From Anisus vortex (lineage: Eukaryota > Mollusca > Gastropoda > Planorbidae): a DNA stretch of 64,000 nt. The stretch is taken from assembly GCA_949126835.1 (NCBI GenBank), contig OX421500.1, positions 15,160,681-15,224,680 on the forward strand. Direction: 5' to 3'. Shown piece after piece: positions 55,846 through 64,000 of this stretch; the stretch's first letter is position 1, and the number at the start of each line of letters is the position of its first letter. The position numbers and the translations under genes were made by a program. Under the pieces are notes generated by a model that was given only the letters and a program-made list of their open reading frames with translations, made no database searches and was not told the DNA's origin.

Positions 55846-58593
55846 ATGGCGGATCTACTGGAAGCTGCCAGGCAGACGGCCATCATCTCGACCTGGACCA
55901 CACTAACTATCGGAACATGGAACGTCCGCACCATGTTTGAAGCTGGTAAAGCAGCACAAGTGGCGGTGGAGATGAGGAATTACAAGATTAGCATCCTCGG
56001 CATCAGCGAAGCCAGATGGACCGATTCCGGCCAGAAGAGGCTCACCACGGGAGAGCTACTCCTTTATTCAGGGCACGAGGATGAAAATGGACCACACACT
56101 CAGGGGGTGGCTATCATGCTCTCAAAGGCTGCACAAGGAGCACTAATTGGTTGGGAGGCACATGGTCCAAGAGTCATCACTGCGTCTTTCAGAACAAAGA
56201 GGAAAAAGATCAACATGAATCTCGTTCAGTGCTATGCCCCTACTAACGATAGTGAAGACTGTATAAAAGATGAATTTTACGGTAGGCTGCAGAGCATCAT
56301 TCAGAGGTTTCCCAGCAGAGACATAACCATGTTGATTGGAGACCTTAACGCTAAAATAGGAGATGACAACACTGGTTACGAAGAGGTTATGGGTCGAGAG
56401 GGGTTGGGAGAGATGAGTGACAATGGAGAGAGGTTTGTAGATCTGTGTGCTGCAAACAGCCTTGTCATCGGCGGTAGCATCTTCCCCCATAGAAAGATAC
56501 ACAAAGTCACCTGGCTCTCACCAGACCTCCACACCGGAAACCAGATAGACCATATATGCATTTCCAAGAATTTCTGGAGGTCCCTGCAAGATGTACGTGT
56601 TAGAAGAGGAGCGGACGTGGCTTCAGACCACCACCTTCTTGTTGCACGTGTCAAGCTTAAACTTAAAAGGAATTGGGCAGTAGAATTAAACCAGCGAAAG
56701 AAGTTCAACACAATACTTCTTAGAGACCCAACCAAACGCCAGGAATTCAAGCTGGCACTTGCAAACAAATTCCAAGTCCTGCAAGAAATAATTGATGAAG
56801 AGGAAGCAACAATAGACAAGGAGTGGAGGATAGTGGAAACAACAATAAAGACAGTTTGTCAAGAAGTATTGGGCCCACAGAAACGCAACCACAAGGAATG
56901 GATCTCAACGGTCTCCCTGAAGAAAATAGAACAGAGAAGAGAAATGAAGGCAGTACTAAACAGCAGCCGGACACGTGCAGAGAAGGCCAAGGCACAGGAA
57001 CAATACACACAAGCAAACAAGAGTGTAAAGAAGAGCATCAAAGCCGACAAAAAGAATTATGCAGATGCTCTAGCTGTAGAAGCGGAGGAAGCAGCCAGAA
57101 ATGGAAATATGAAAGACTTGTATACCATCACCAATAAGTTATCTGGAAAGTTTAGTAAACCTGAAAGACCGGTGAAAGATAAAGAAGGAAAGCAGATAAT
57201 CGATGACGAAGGACAAAAGAGAAGATGGGTGGAATACTTTGAAGAGCTACTCAACAGGCCAGCTCCACCAGACCCACCTGATATCCAGCCGGCAGACATA
57301 GACCTCCCGATAGACTGCAATGCACCTACAAAGGAAGAAAAACGCCAAGCCATCAAGAAGCTTAAAAGCGGAAAAGCACCTGGACCAGATGATATCCCTG
57401 CGGAGGCACTGAAAGCGGACGTGGAGACTACAGTAGAGCTCTTACACCCCCTCTTCCAAAAGATCTGGGAAGAGGAGCAAGTCCCAACAGAGTGGAAAGA
57501 GGGACTACTCATTAAACTCCCTAAGAAAGGAAACTTGAGCACCTGCTCTAACTATAGAGGAATTACCCTACTATCAATCCCAGGAAAGGTGTTCAACAGG
57601 ATTCTGCTTGGCAGAATGCAGGCTGCTGTTGATACGAAGCTGCGAGATCAACAAGCTGGTTTCCGCAAGGATAGATCCTGCACTGACCAAATAGCTACAC
57701 TGCGCATCATCCTGGAGCAGTCGCTCGAGTGGAATTCCCCCCTATATGTCAACTTTATTGACTATGAAAAGGCGTTTGACAGCGTAGACAGGGAATCACT
57801 TTGGAAGCTGCTAAGACACTATGGGGTCCCTACAAAAATTACCTCTATAATTAAGAACTCTTATGAAGGATTGAAATGCAGAGTGATCCACAGAGGCCAC
57901 CCAACAGAGGTATTCCAAGTACGGACGGGAGTGAGACAAGGCTGTTTACTGTCGCCATTTCTGTTTCTGCTAGCGATAGACTGGGTAATGAAGACATCAA
58001 CATCGGATAAGCGTAATGGCATCCAGTGGACGTTATGGTCACAACTAGACGATCTAGATTTCGCGGATGACCTGGCACTACTCGCACATACTCAGCAACA
58101 GATGCAGGAAAAGACCAACATTGTGACGGAAAACTCCACTCGCCTTGGCCTCAACATTCACAAAGGGAAGACCAAGTTCCTTATGGTCAACGCAGAAAAC
58201 ACATCGCCTATTACTCTCAATGGTGAAGCGCTAGAGGAAATTGAAGAATTCACCTATCTAGGCAGCATCGTCAATAAGAAGGGTGGATCCGATGCCGATG
58301 TAAGGGCAAGAGTTGGCAAGGCCAGGACATCCTTCCTCCAACTTAAGAATATCTGGAGCTCAAGAGAAATATCCCTGAAAACAAAGTTCAAGATCTTCAA
58401 CTCAAACGTGAAGTCTGTCTTACTCAATGGTGCAGAGACTTGGAGGACCACAGCTACTAACACCAAGAAGATCCAGACTTTCATAAACTCATATCTCAGG
58501 AGGATTATGCATATACGCTGGCCAGACATGATCAGTAATGATGAGCTCTGGAGTCGCACAGGGCAACAGGCAGCCGATCTGGAGATCATGTAA
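55846..58593 (+). CDS. Endonuclease-reverse transcriptase of RTE-like LINE (premature stop)
   Basis: I start at ATG 55846 (MADLLEAARQ). The open frame extends 18 codons further but has no earlier ATG. Residues from there: an APE-type endonuclease spans about 20-270, with TWN (N26), SEAR (E55), CYAPT (Y130), GDLN (D166, N168), QIDH (D235) and SDHH (D261, H262), so all catalytic positions are present. A basic, glutamine-rich linker follows. The reverse transcriptase spans about 500-790, with APGPDDIPAE, NYRGITLLSIPGK, QAGFRKDRSCTDQI, FIDYEKAFDS (D639), GVRQGCLLSPFLF and FADD (D741, D742). The thumb and C-terminal region TYLGSIVNKKGGSD ... LRRIMHIRWPD is intact. The frame stops at codon 916 (TAA 58591-58593), before the conserved RWLGH block. 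The protein would nick target DNA and copy its RNA there. Whether the shortened product works is unknown. Confidence 0.92.
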   Translation: MADLLEAARQTAIISTWTTLTIGTWNVRTMFEAGKAAQVAVEMRNYKISILGISEARWTDSGQKRLTTGELLLYSGHEDENGPHTQGVAIMLSKAAQGALIGWEAHGPRVITASFRTKRKKINMNLVQCYAPTNDSEDCIKDEFYGRLQSIIQRFPSRDITMLIGDLNAKIGDDNTGYEEVMGREGLGEMSDNGERFVDLCAANSLVIGGSIFPHRKIHKVTWLSPDLHTGNQIDHICISKNFWRSLQDVRVRRGADVASDHHLLVARVKLKLKRNWAVELNQRKKFNTILLRDPTKRQEFKLALANKFQVLQEIIDEEEATIDKEWRIVETTIKTVCQEVLGPQKRNHKEWISTVSLKKIEQRREMKAVLNSSRTRAEKAKAQEQYTQANKSVKKSIKADKKNYADALAVEAEEAARNGNMKDLYTITNKLSGKFSKPERPVKDKEGKQIIDDEGQKRRWVEYFEELLNRPAPPDPPDIQPADIDLPIDCNAPTKEEKRQAIKKLKSGKAPGPDDIPAEALKADVETTVELLHPLFQKIWEEEQVPTEWKEGLLIKLPKKGNLSTCSNYRGITLLSIPGKVFNRILLGRMQAAVDTKLRDQQAGFRKDRSCTDQIATLRIILEQSLEWNSPLYVNFIDYEKAFDSVDRESLWKLLRHYGVPTKITSIIKNSYEGLKCRVIHRGHPTEVFQVRTGVRQGCLLSPFLFLLAIDWVMKTSTSDKRNGIQWTLWSQLDDLDFADDLALLAHTQQQMQEKTNIVTENSTRLGLNIHKGKTKFLMVNAENTSPITLNGEALEEIEEFTYLGSIVNKKGGSDADVRARVGKARTSFLQLKNIWSSREISLKTKFKIFNSNVKSVLLNGAETWRTTATNTKKIQTFINSYLRRIMHIRWPDMISNDELWSRTGQQAADLEIM

Positions 58594-58845
58594 AAAAGAT
58601 GTAGATGGTTGGGGCACACACTCCGAAAACCAGCATCCAACATCACCAGACAGTCCCTATCGTGGAACCCCCAAGGAAAGAGGAAGAGAGGCCGAACCCG
58701 TAACAGCTGGCGCCGAGACCTGGATGCAGACGTCAAGAGAACAGGCTATTCATGGGGACAGTTGGAAAGACTCGCTCGGGACCGGGATGGCTGGAGAGCC
58801 CTTGTTGGTGGCCTATGCCCCGAGAGGGATAGTAGGCGTAAGTAA
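58594..58845 (+). pseudogene. C-terminal continuation of the RTE-like protein after the stop
   Basis: The same reading phase continues directly after the TAA as KRCRWLGHTLRKPASN, then WNPQGKRKRGRTRNSW, RRDLDADVKRTGYSWGQLER and DRDGWRALVGGLCPERD, ending at TAA 58843-58845. This is the usual C-terminus of the family (RWLGH ... GKRKRGR ... W..L). So one nonsense substitution, not a frameshift, separates it from the main frame. Full length would be 999 codons. Confidence 0.85.
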
Positions 58846-59236
58846 GTAAGTAAGTAAAATAAATTGTGCTTAAAAAATCGAAGCAACATTTTCAGCTTTT
58901 CCCAAACTATTTATATAGAGAGATTTGCACAAGCCAATCTATTATAAAGTTGTATTTAGTTAGAGTCCCTGGTGCTCCACGAGGTAGTTGCAAGTGCTCC
59001 GCGAAATTATGAAATTCAAAATTTAATGTTCACTCACTTACTCTATCTGATTGAGCTGAACAAATGCTTTTAATAGGTAGTCCAAACGGGGAAAAATCGG
59101 CCTTTTTGCCTATTTTTACTGTTTTTGTAACGAAGTTTGACTCACTTGTACTAATGCTACATAAATAAAATGTATATGTGATTAAAGTTGAAGCCTTTCC
59201 TTCTCTTAATGATAACACTACCGACGAAATTATTTC

Positions 59237-60585
59237 AGCAGTAACTAACTAACTAACTAACTAGAACTCCTATTGGAAGCGAGAGCTGGGAGTATTATTC
59301 CCTTGTAGCTCTGAACAAGAACTCAGCCGTGCGTTTGAGCACAGCTCTATATCCGTAGATATCAGTGGATAGTGGGTAACCCGTCCCATCTCCTCGGTCG
59401 ACGAGATGGGGGCACTCCCGCAGGATATGCTCCACTGTCTCCTTCTCCTCCGCACAGTGGCGACACCGCGAGTCGTAATGAGGCCGGAACCTGACGAAGT
59501 ATGCCCCAATTGGGCAGTGGCCAGTGCAGAATTGAGATATGATACTCTGTTCCAACCTATTTAGGCACCACCATGGGTCGGCGCGGTTAGGGCGGGGTAA
59601 ATGCCGCCAGACTTCTCGGCCCTTGTCAGAACTGTCCCAGCTCTCGTTCCACTTTTCTGTCTCCCACCTCCGGATCAATGCACGAGCCTTCTCAAAGGAG
59701 CATGGCGTGCTGCCGGGCTCCTCGGAGGTGGGTGTGCTCAGCCCACCTTTTTTGGCAAGGTGGTCTGCTCTCTCATTGCCAGGTAGGCCTGTATGCCCTG
59801 GGACCCGCTGCAAAAGCACGCGGTCTCCAAAGCGCTGGCTTAGCTTGTCTGAAGCCAGTAGAATTGTTTCTATCTGAGGGGGCCAGTTGCTCAGATTCTC
59901 AATAACTTGGAGCACCGACAACGCATCAGTCAGGATGGTTACGGTCGTAGAGCCGAGGGCGCCTTCGACGTGGAGAAGGCGGATCCACTCCAGAGCCCGA
60001 CCGATGGCCTCAATCTCTGCGCTGTAGTTGTAGAGACCGTCGCAAGGCCCCCATAGTTGGTCTCAATTCGGGTTGCCGGGGTACTCTATGTAAACACCAA
60101 AGACGGCGGTACCGGTATCTGCATTAGCCGACCCGTCAGTGTAGACATGGACAGCCCCGGGCGGTAGGGCATTTAGCGTGTCCATGGCTGAGTAGTTATC
60201 GGTCGGACGTTTTGCTAACTGAGGTGTCCGTCAGCTTTGTCCGTATTTCGGGGAGCGTTGGCGTGTTCCCCGGAGAGAAACTCGATTACCTTTGCATAGG
60301 CAGCCTTGTATCGGGTAGGTCGATTTCGGATGACAGCCTTGTTGCGTGGTGCATAAAGGACTGCATCTTTATTCTCTTACTACCCTTTCAGGTGTCTACT
60401 AAGACTCTGGTTGGGAAGCTTTCCTCGAGTCTATTATAGCGCTCGTAGGTCGTTATGACAGCGCGTTCCCTCCTAAGCTGAAGGGGTGGTATGTTAGCCA
60501 TCACCTCAGCAGCTGCCACTGGGGATGTTCGAAAGGTGCCACAGATAAAGCGTAGTGCTTGGTTCAGCAGTAACAGAGCATTTAC
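59237..60585 (-). pseudogene. RNase H-bearing LINE fragment nested in the hAT element
   Basis: On the minus strand from 60585, the linker after the reverse transcriptase comes first (NQALRFICGTFRTSPVAAAE, ANIPPLQLRRERAVITTYER). After an eroded part, an RNase H domain follows at 60205-59770: VYTDGSA, SAEIEAI, LTDALSVL and VPGHTGLPGNERADHLA. These hold the D-E-D-D catalytic residues. A stop interrupts it near 60066. The frame 59921-59295 continues to a zinc-knuckle-like CRHCAEEKETVEHILREC and ends at 59295. The 3' end at 59237-59262 has a (TTAG)n-type tail. Linker plus GHxGxxGNERAD is typical of I/Jockey-group LINEs. It is 5' truncated. Confidence 0.85.
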
Positions 60586-60601
60586 CTTTATTAGAAGAAA
60601 A

Positions 60602-61012
60602 GATTGAATTTTTTTTCCATCAATAAACGTATAAACATATGACTGGATACGTATTCCCTTTGCCACGGTTGATACATCAAATAGTAAGTTGTCATACCAA
60701 GAAGAAGAAGAATTAATCAACCTATCATCGGATAGTACACTTAAAATAAAATTTTCCGAAATGGTTCTGGGGGAATTTCGGATCTTTGTGCAAGAAGAAT
60801 ACTCAGCTCCTTCCATGAAGGCACTTAAAATCTTGTTGCAATTTTCAACATCATATTTGTGTGAACTCGGTTTCTTGATATTCACCAACATAAAAACTAA
60901 AAAACGAGCAACACTTACTAATTTGGATGAAGGATTGAGGGTAGCTATTTCTAAAATTAGGCCTAATATCACTGAAAATTGTAAAAACCGTCAAGCTCAG
61001 GCTTCACATTAG
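60602..61012 (+). pseudogene. hAT (ZBED5/FAM200-like) transposase C-terminus
   Basis: The plus frame gives YDWIRIPFATVDTSNSKLSY, QEEEELINLSSDSTLKIKF, SAPSMKALKILLQFSTSYLC, ELGFLIFTNIKTKKRATLTN and LDEGLRVAISKIRPNI, then KNRQAQASH*. This is the C-terminal (dimerisation-region) signature of the ZBED-type hAT transposases and their domesticated relatives, including the TSYLCExGF and IKTKKR blocks and the terminal QAxxSH. An in-frame stop precedes YDWIR. The DNA-binding and catalytic parts are missing, so the copy is dead. Confidence 0.88.
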
Positions 61013-61314
61013 ATCTGAATCTTTTTATTTTTATGAATTAAATTTTGCTCAATGTTAATTTTTTACTTATTAAATGTATGTTTATTAAAAATTTGTTTAT
61101 TAAAGTCTTATGTTATAATCTTTTATTTTCAATAAAAGTCGTACATATGTGTATTTGTTTGTTTTTTTTTACTCCTTGATTTTGGTGCTCCCCAAATTTT
61201 TGTCATGATCAAAAGTGCTCCCCGACTTCAAAAGGTTAAGAACCACTGAGTTAGACCAAAAATGATAGTATGTCATTGAACAAATGTTAACAATATGTAT
61301 CTCTATTCAACAAT

Positions 61315-61557
61315 ACAATACTCTTTCAAAAGAATCATCTTTCAGCAAGGAAATACAATGGCTCAATAGCTGACTCCTAAATGATAGGCCTACTTTATTC
61401 TTGTACGATAAATGGTATGAAAGTGTGCGCGAATGTCTATTGTGTTTGCGTACAAATGGTTCTTTAATATTGTTTTAAGTATGCTGAAAGGCGGAATTTA
61501 TGTAATCAAATCAAATTTCCATTTATTTGCATCAATAAAGCAAACTTATCTTTGATA
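61315..61557 (+). pseudogene. LINE 3' end (same family as 45243-45850)
   Basis: The plus strand repeats, in the opposite orientation, the sequence at 45243-45490: TCTTTCAAAAGAATCATCTT, TGGCTCAATAGCTGACTCCT, ATTGTGTTTGCGTAC and the tail ATTTCCATTTATTTGCATCA then AATAAAG. Only the last 25 codons of the protein and the 3' UTR are present. Confidence 0.8.
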
Positions 61558-61861
61558 AAAATGTACGAAATGATCATTAGACTAATATTGTTTTCACTCC
61601 CACTCTTTTGTTTTGTGTGTGTATTAAAAATGCTCTTTGTGTTTTTCTAAAGTCTATCGACAATAAAACGTTTTAAATAAACTGAATTGATTGTTTCTTT
61701 GAAGAAATACATTACATAAATACATTACAAGTATAATAAAACAACAATCTGATCTTTTTTTGACCATGTAATATATTTTGTGATATAAAAAAAGTCTTTA
61801 GTTAATAAAACAGTTATTGTACTAAGTGAGTAAATAAGTGTCATTTTGTTTAACTAAATGG
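61558..61861. other. AT-rich noncoding DNA
   Basis: Nothing recognised. Confidence 0.5.
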
Positions 61862-62015
61862 ATCTGTGGGACTAAGGAAGAAGCGTACTTAAGTTTCTAA
61901 GGCCATGGCATAATAAGGGATTGTATGGACAACACTACGCCCTAACGCTAACATATCCTCAGTTACTATAAGATAATCGTAAAAGCTAATTTGATTCATG
62001 GACACTCTCCAGTCC
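61862..62015 (-). mobile_element. Diverged SINE fragment
   Basis: The plus strand reads GAAGAAGCGT, GGCCATGGCATA and GGGATTGTATGGACA, then GGACACTCTCC. This is the same order as the reversed SINE at 13211-13492, with many substitutions. The tRNA head is not recognisable. Confidence 0.55.
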
Positions 62016-62592
62016 TAAGAATATTACTACATTCTAACATAGTTTTTTTAAATTACAACATAATAGCATCTGGAAAAACGAATATGTCAAACACCATTTT
62101 ATTCCATTGTATTTCAATCTTTAGTCCAAGGTGTCATGTAGTTTATTGATAATTCTTTCTACTTGAATGTATATATTAAATATAAGTAAATGGAAACAAC
62201 AATAAATTGATAGTTTTATTATAGTAATGTAGATAGTTTTGGACAATTGGCATAACGGCATTATAGCATTTAGTAAAACAAATGACATATAATGTATACA
62301 TATATATAAATAGGATATAAATGTGCATTATGTAATACAATTCTTAATTTAAACTTTTTTATGTAACAATTTGTTGGGAAATAAAGTTTCCAAATCTATT
62401 CAATTCGCTGGGTCAGGTAATGCACACAGTTTTAAATAATGTTTTTTAATGAACAAAGAGAAGCAACTGGGAGATGTCATGTACAGTTTAAGTATTTACT
62501 TATTTACTTCCTTTGATTATTAAGTTACAGTTTATCTTGCACTATATAAAGATTTATTTCAGAAAACATGATATTGTTTTGCATTTTTTTAT
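62016..62592. other. AT-rich noncoding DNA
   Basis: No feature seen. Confidence 0.5.
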
Positions 62593-63046
62593 ATTAGTAC
62601 ACGCTACATTGCCCGGCGTTGCCCGGGTGAAAAAAAAAAAAGGACTGTCTGGGGTGCAGATAACAAATGTATAAACTACATTTACTGAATACTTTTAGGA
62701 AAGAAAATAAATATTGTAATAAGGTAAAAGAAATAGTCAAATATTTTTATTTAACGAAATCTATATTTAATATATTGCCTATAGATTTACAATGTCTTTT
62801 GTTTTTAAAAGTTTGAAAAACTAATTGTCGAAAAAAAAAAGTATAGTCTAACTGGAGAATCGAACCCTGGTCGCCCGTATAGCAGTCCGATACGTTAACC
62901 ACTGAGCTATCGAAGACAGATGGCCGATGTGAAAAATTATTAGACGGTATATTGTGCTAGGCCTAGATAGGTCAGTGACAGGCGTGTTTTCAAATTGTCC
63001 AATGGGGATCCTCGCGGGGCTTAACACTGTCTTTTTATATATATAG
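62593..63046 (-). mobile_element. Short Helentron-like element with tRNA-like module
   Basis: On the minus strand it begins TATATATATAAAAAGACAG near 63046. It ends with a GC hairpin (CCCGG-GCAACG-CCGGG, 62612-62628), a short spacer and CTAAT (62593-62597). A hairpin followed by CTRRT is the known 3' end of rolling-circle transposons. Between them, 62915-62851 holds a tRNA-like stretch with box A (TAGCTCAGTGG) and box B (GGTTCGATTC). At 454 bp it has no coding capacity. A 5' fragment of the same family is at 6405-6612. Confidence 0.6.
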
Positions 63047-64000
63047 ATAATCCTGTTTTTCATTTAATGGAAATAAGACTCTTTTAATTAAACACACGGG
63101 CCGTTATAACCAGAAGTTAGAGTAGACCGGTATTAAATATTATTATAAATTTGTTCTCTATAATATTCACAACTGACAAGAGTAACACCAATAGTCTAAT
63201 AACTAAACCTAGAAACACCAGATGACAGAAGGGCTACGGGTAAAGTAATAGGCCTAATAATACATAAGGCATTAAACTAATTTAGAAATACAACACAATG
63301 ACAATATGTTACAATGTTCAGATAAACATAATGAACAAAATAAAAAAACACTTTCCTTTACTCTTATGCTAGAACAATTGCATTTAAGCACTATTTCTTA
63401 CCGAGTGGCATCATGGCATGGAATGGGTTGCCTAAACAAACCAGGATAACCAGTAACTTAACATAATTTAAAACACTAATAAAAATACAGGAATACACTC
63501 AGACCACGGATGAGCGGATGAGCGTAGGGCGAATTGATCTACTTTATAGAAGGATCGTCTGTAATAAGCTTATATAAAATAAGATTTCAATAAATGTAAT
63601 AGAAATAAACTTGAATACTTTCTTCCTTATGCTTTAAGACAATGTCTAAATGTGTTTGTTAGGCTTTTGACATGAATATGTATGTATTTTTTTTAAACCT
63701 CATTTATTGACTTTTAAGATTTTTTTTAACAAGCTAATAAATGTTGGCATTATCGACGTACTTCTCTTGAATGAGCATAATTCAGTGAAACATTAAATCG
63801 TTATTCATGAAGCCTAGCCACCTGTCCTAGGATCTTTTTTTCAATTGTTGTCCTCTCAAAATATTAACAGCATTAACTTTTTTTTACTTGATATATTCGT
63901 GTTTTCTTTCACATATTCAGCGTTAGTTGTGTTTTTCTTCTTTTTATTTATTTTTGTGTTGCTTTTGACATTTCGGTAAATTTAAGTGTTTTGTCAGAGT
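63047..64000. other. AT-rich noncoding DNA
   Basis: No gene, RNA or mobile element recognised to the end of the window. Confidence 0.5.

Larger units (their letters stand above)
55691..58852 (+). mobile_element. Near-intact RTE-like LINE with 15-bp target duplications
   Basis: AGTAAAATAAATTGT occurs directly before (55676-55690) and after (58853-58867) the element. It has a 5' UTR of about 155 bp, one long protein frame, almost no 3' UTR and a (TAAG)n tail at 58837-58852. Total length of 3.16 kb, a single APE endonuclease/reverse transcriptase frame, a short-repeat tail and no poly(A) fit RTE-type elements. GC content is well above the surroundings. Exact target duplications and one stop in about 1000 codons indicate recent insertion. 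Confidence 0.9.
58966..61248 (+). mobile_element. hAT transposon remnant (ZBED type) with nested LINE
   Basis: The right end reads inward on the minus strand as CAGTGGTTCTTAACCTTTTG, a terminal inverted repeat typical of hAT (Charlie-like) elements. The left end is eroded but shares GGTGCTCC and AGTGCTCCGCG with the right end. AGTTAGAG (58958-58965) and AGTTAGAC (61249-61256) make a 7-of-8 target duplication, the 8-bp length expected of hAT. Only the C-terminal transposase part survives (60602-61012). A LINE fragment (59237-60585) splits the element. Confidence 0.75.

Noticed and set aside
56376..57542. Minus-strand frames of 147 and 161 codons
   Set aside because: They lie opposite the intact endonuclease-reverse transcriptase frame and are antisense shadows.
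62851..62915. tRNA gene on the minus strand
   Set aside because: It has boxes A and B, but the acceptor stem is not convincing and the stretch is part of a repeated element also found near 6523-6588.

Overview
The window looks like a repeat-dense, AT-rich stretch of an animal nuclear genome, most likely a mollusc and probably a heterobranch gastropod. The reasons are: intron-bearing coding sequence with eukaryotic splice sites; many decayed APE-type non-LTR retrotransposons whose C-termini match families common in snails; a tRNA-headed SINE of a kind I associate with gastropods; and a trypsin-like peptidase exon (GSG, TAAH, CPGSSG and HVHSG motifs) of a type I recall from gastropod gene families. 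No bacterial features (operons, ribosome binding sites, CRISPR) are present. The assignment rests on recognition, not on a database search.

Layout. 1-1938: AT-rich intergenic DNA. 1939-11064: three head-to-tail copies of a roughly 3-kb unit (A, B, C), each closed by the same hairpin followed by CTGGT. They carry later insertions: a SINE shared by A and C, LINE tails and a Helentron-like fragment. 11065-17824: noncoding DNA with SINE copies, LTR-like sequences and a tRNA-Leu 3' fragment beside one LTR. 17825-25840: an almost perfect 8-kb array of a 14-bp unit, about 573 copies. 25985-39090: LINE remnants, a solo LTR with TAAA target duplication, a 26-bp minisatellite, a degenerate tandem duplication and a retroposed element with a 13-bp target duplication. 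40168-51952: probably one host gene. It ends in exons 50799-50855 and 51007-51952 (trypsin-like peptidase) and may begin with a small exon near 40.2 kb. The putative introns are filled with LINEs, MITEs and a deleted LTR element. 55691-58852: a near-intact full-length RTE-like LINE with 15-bp target duplications and one premature stop. 58966-61248: a hAT (ZBED-type) transposon remnant invaded by an RNase H-bearing LINE. 61315-64000: LINE, SINE and Helentron-like pieces, then featureless DNA.

No set of cooperating genes is visible. The only plausible host gene is the peptidase, and its terminal exon carries a one-base frameshift before the catalytic serine, so it is either a recent pseudogene or a sequence error. 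The rest records successive waves of rolling-circle, DNA and retro-element insertion, many with order readable from nesting. The strongest candidates for something new are the tandem ~3-kb units with rolling-circle-like ends, the 14-bp megasatellite, the LTR fused to a long tRNA-Leu copy, the Helentron-like family containing a tRNA-like module, and the excess of the palindrome TAGGCCTA.
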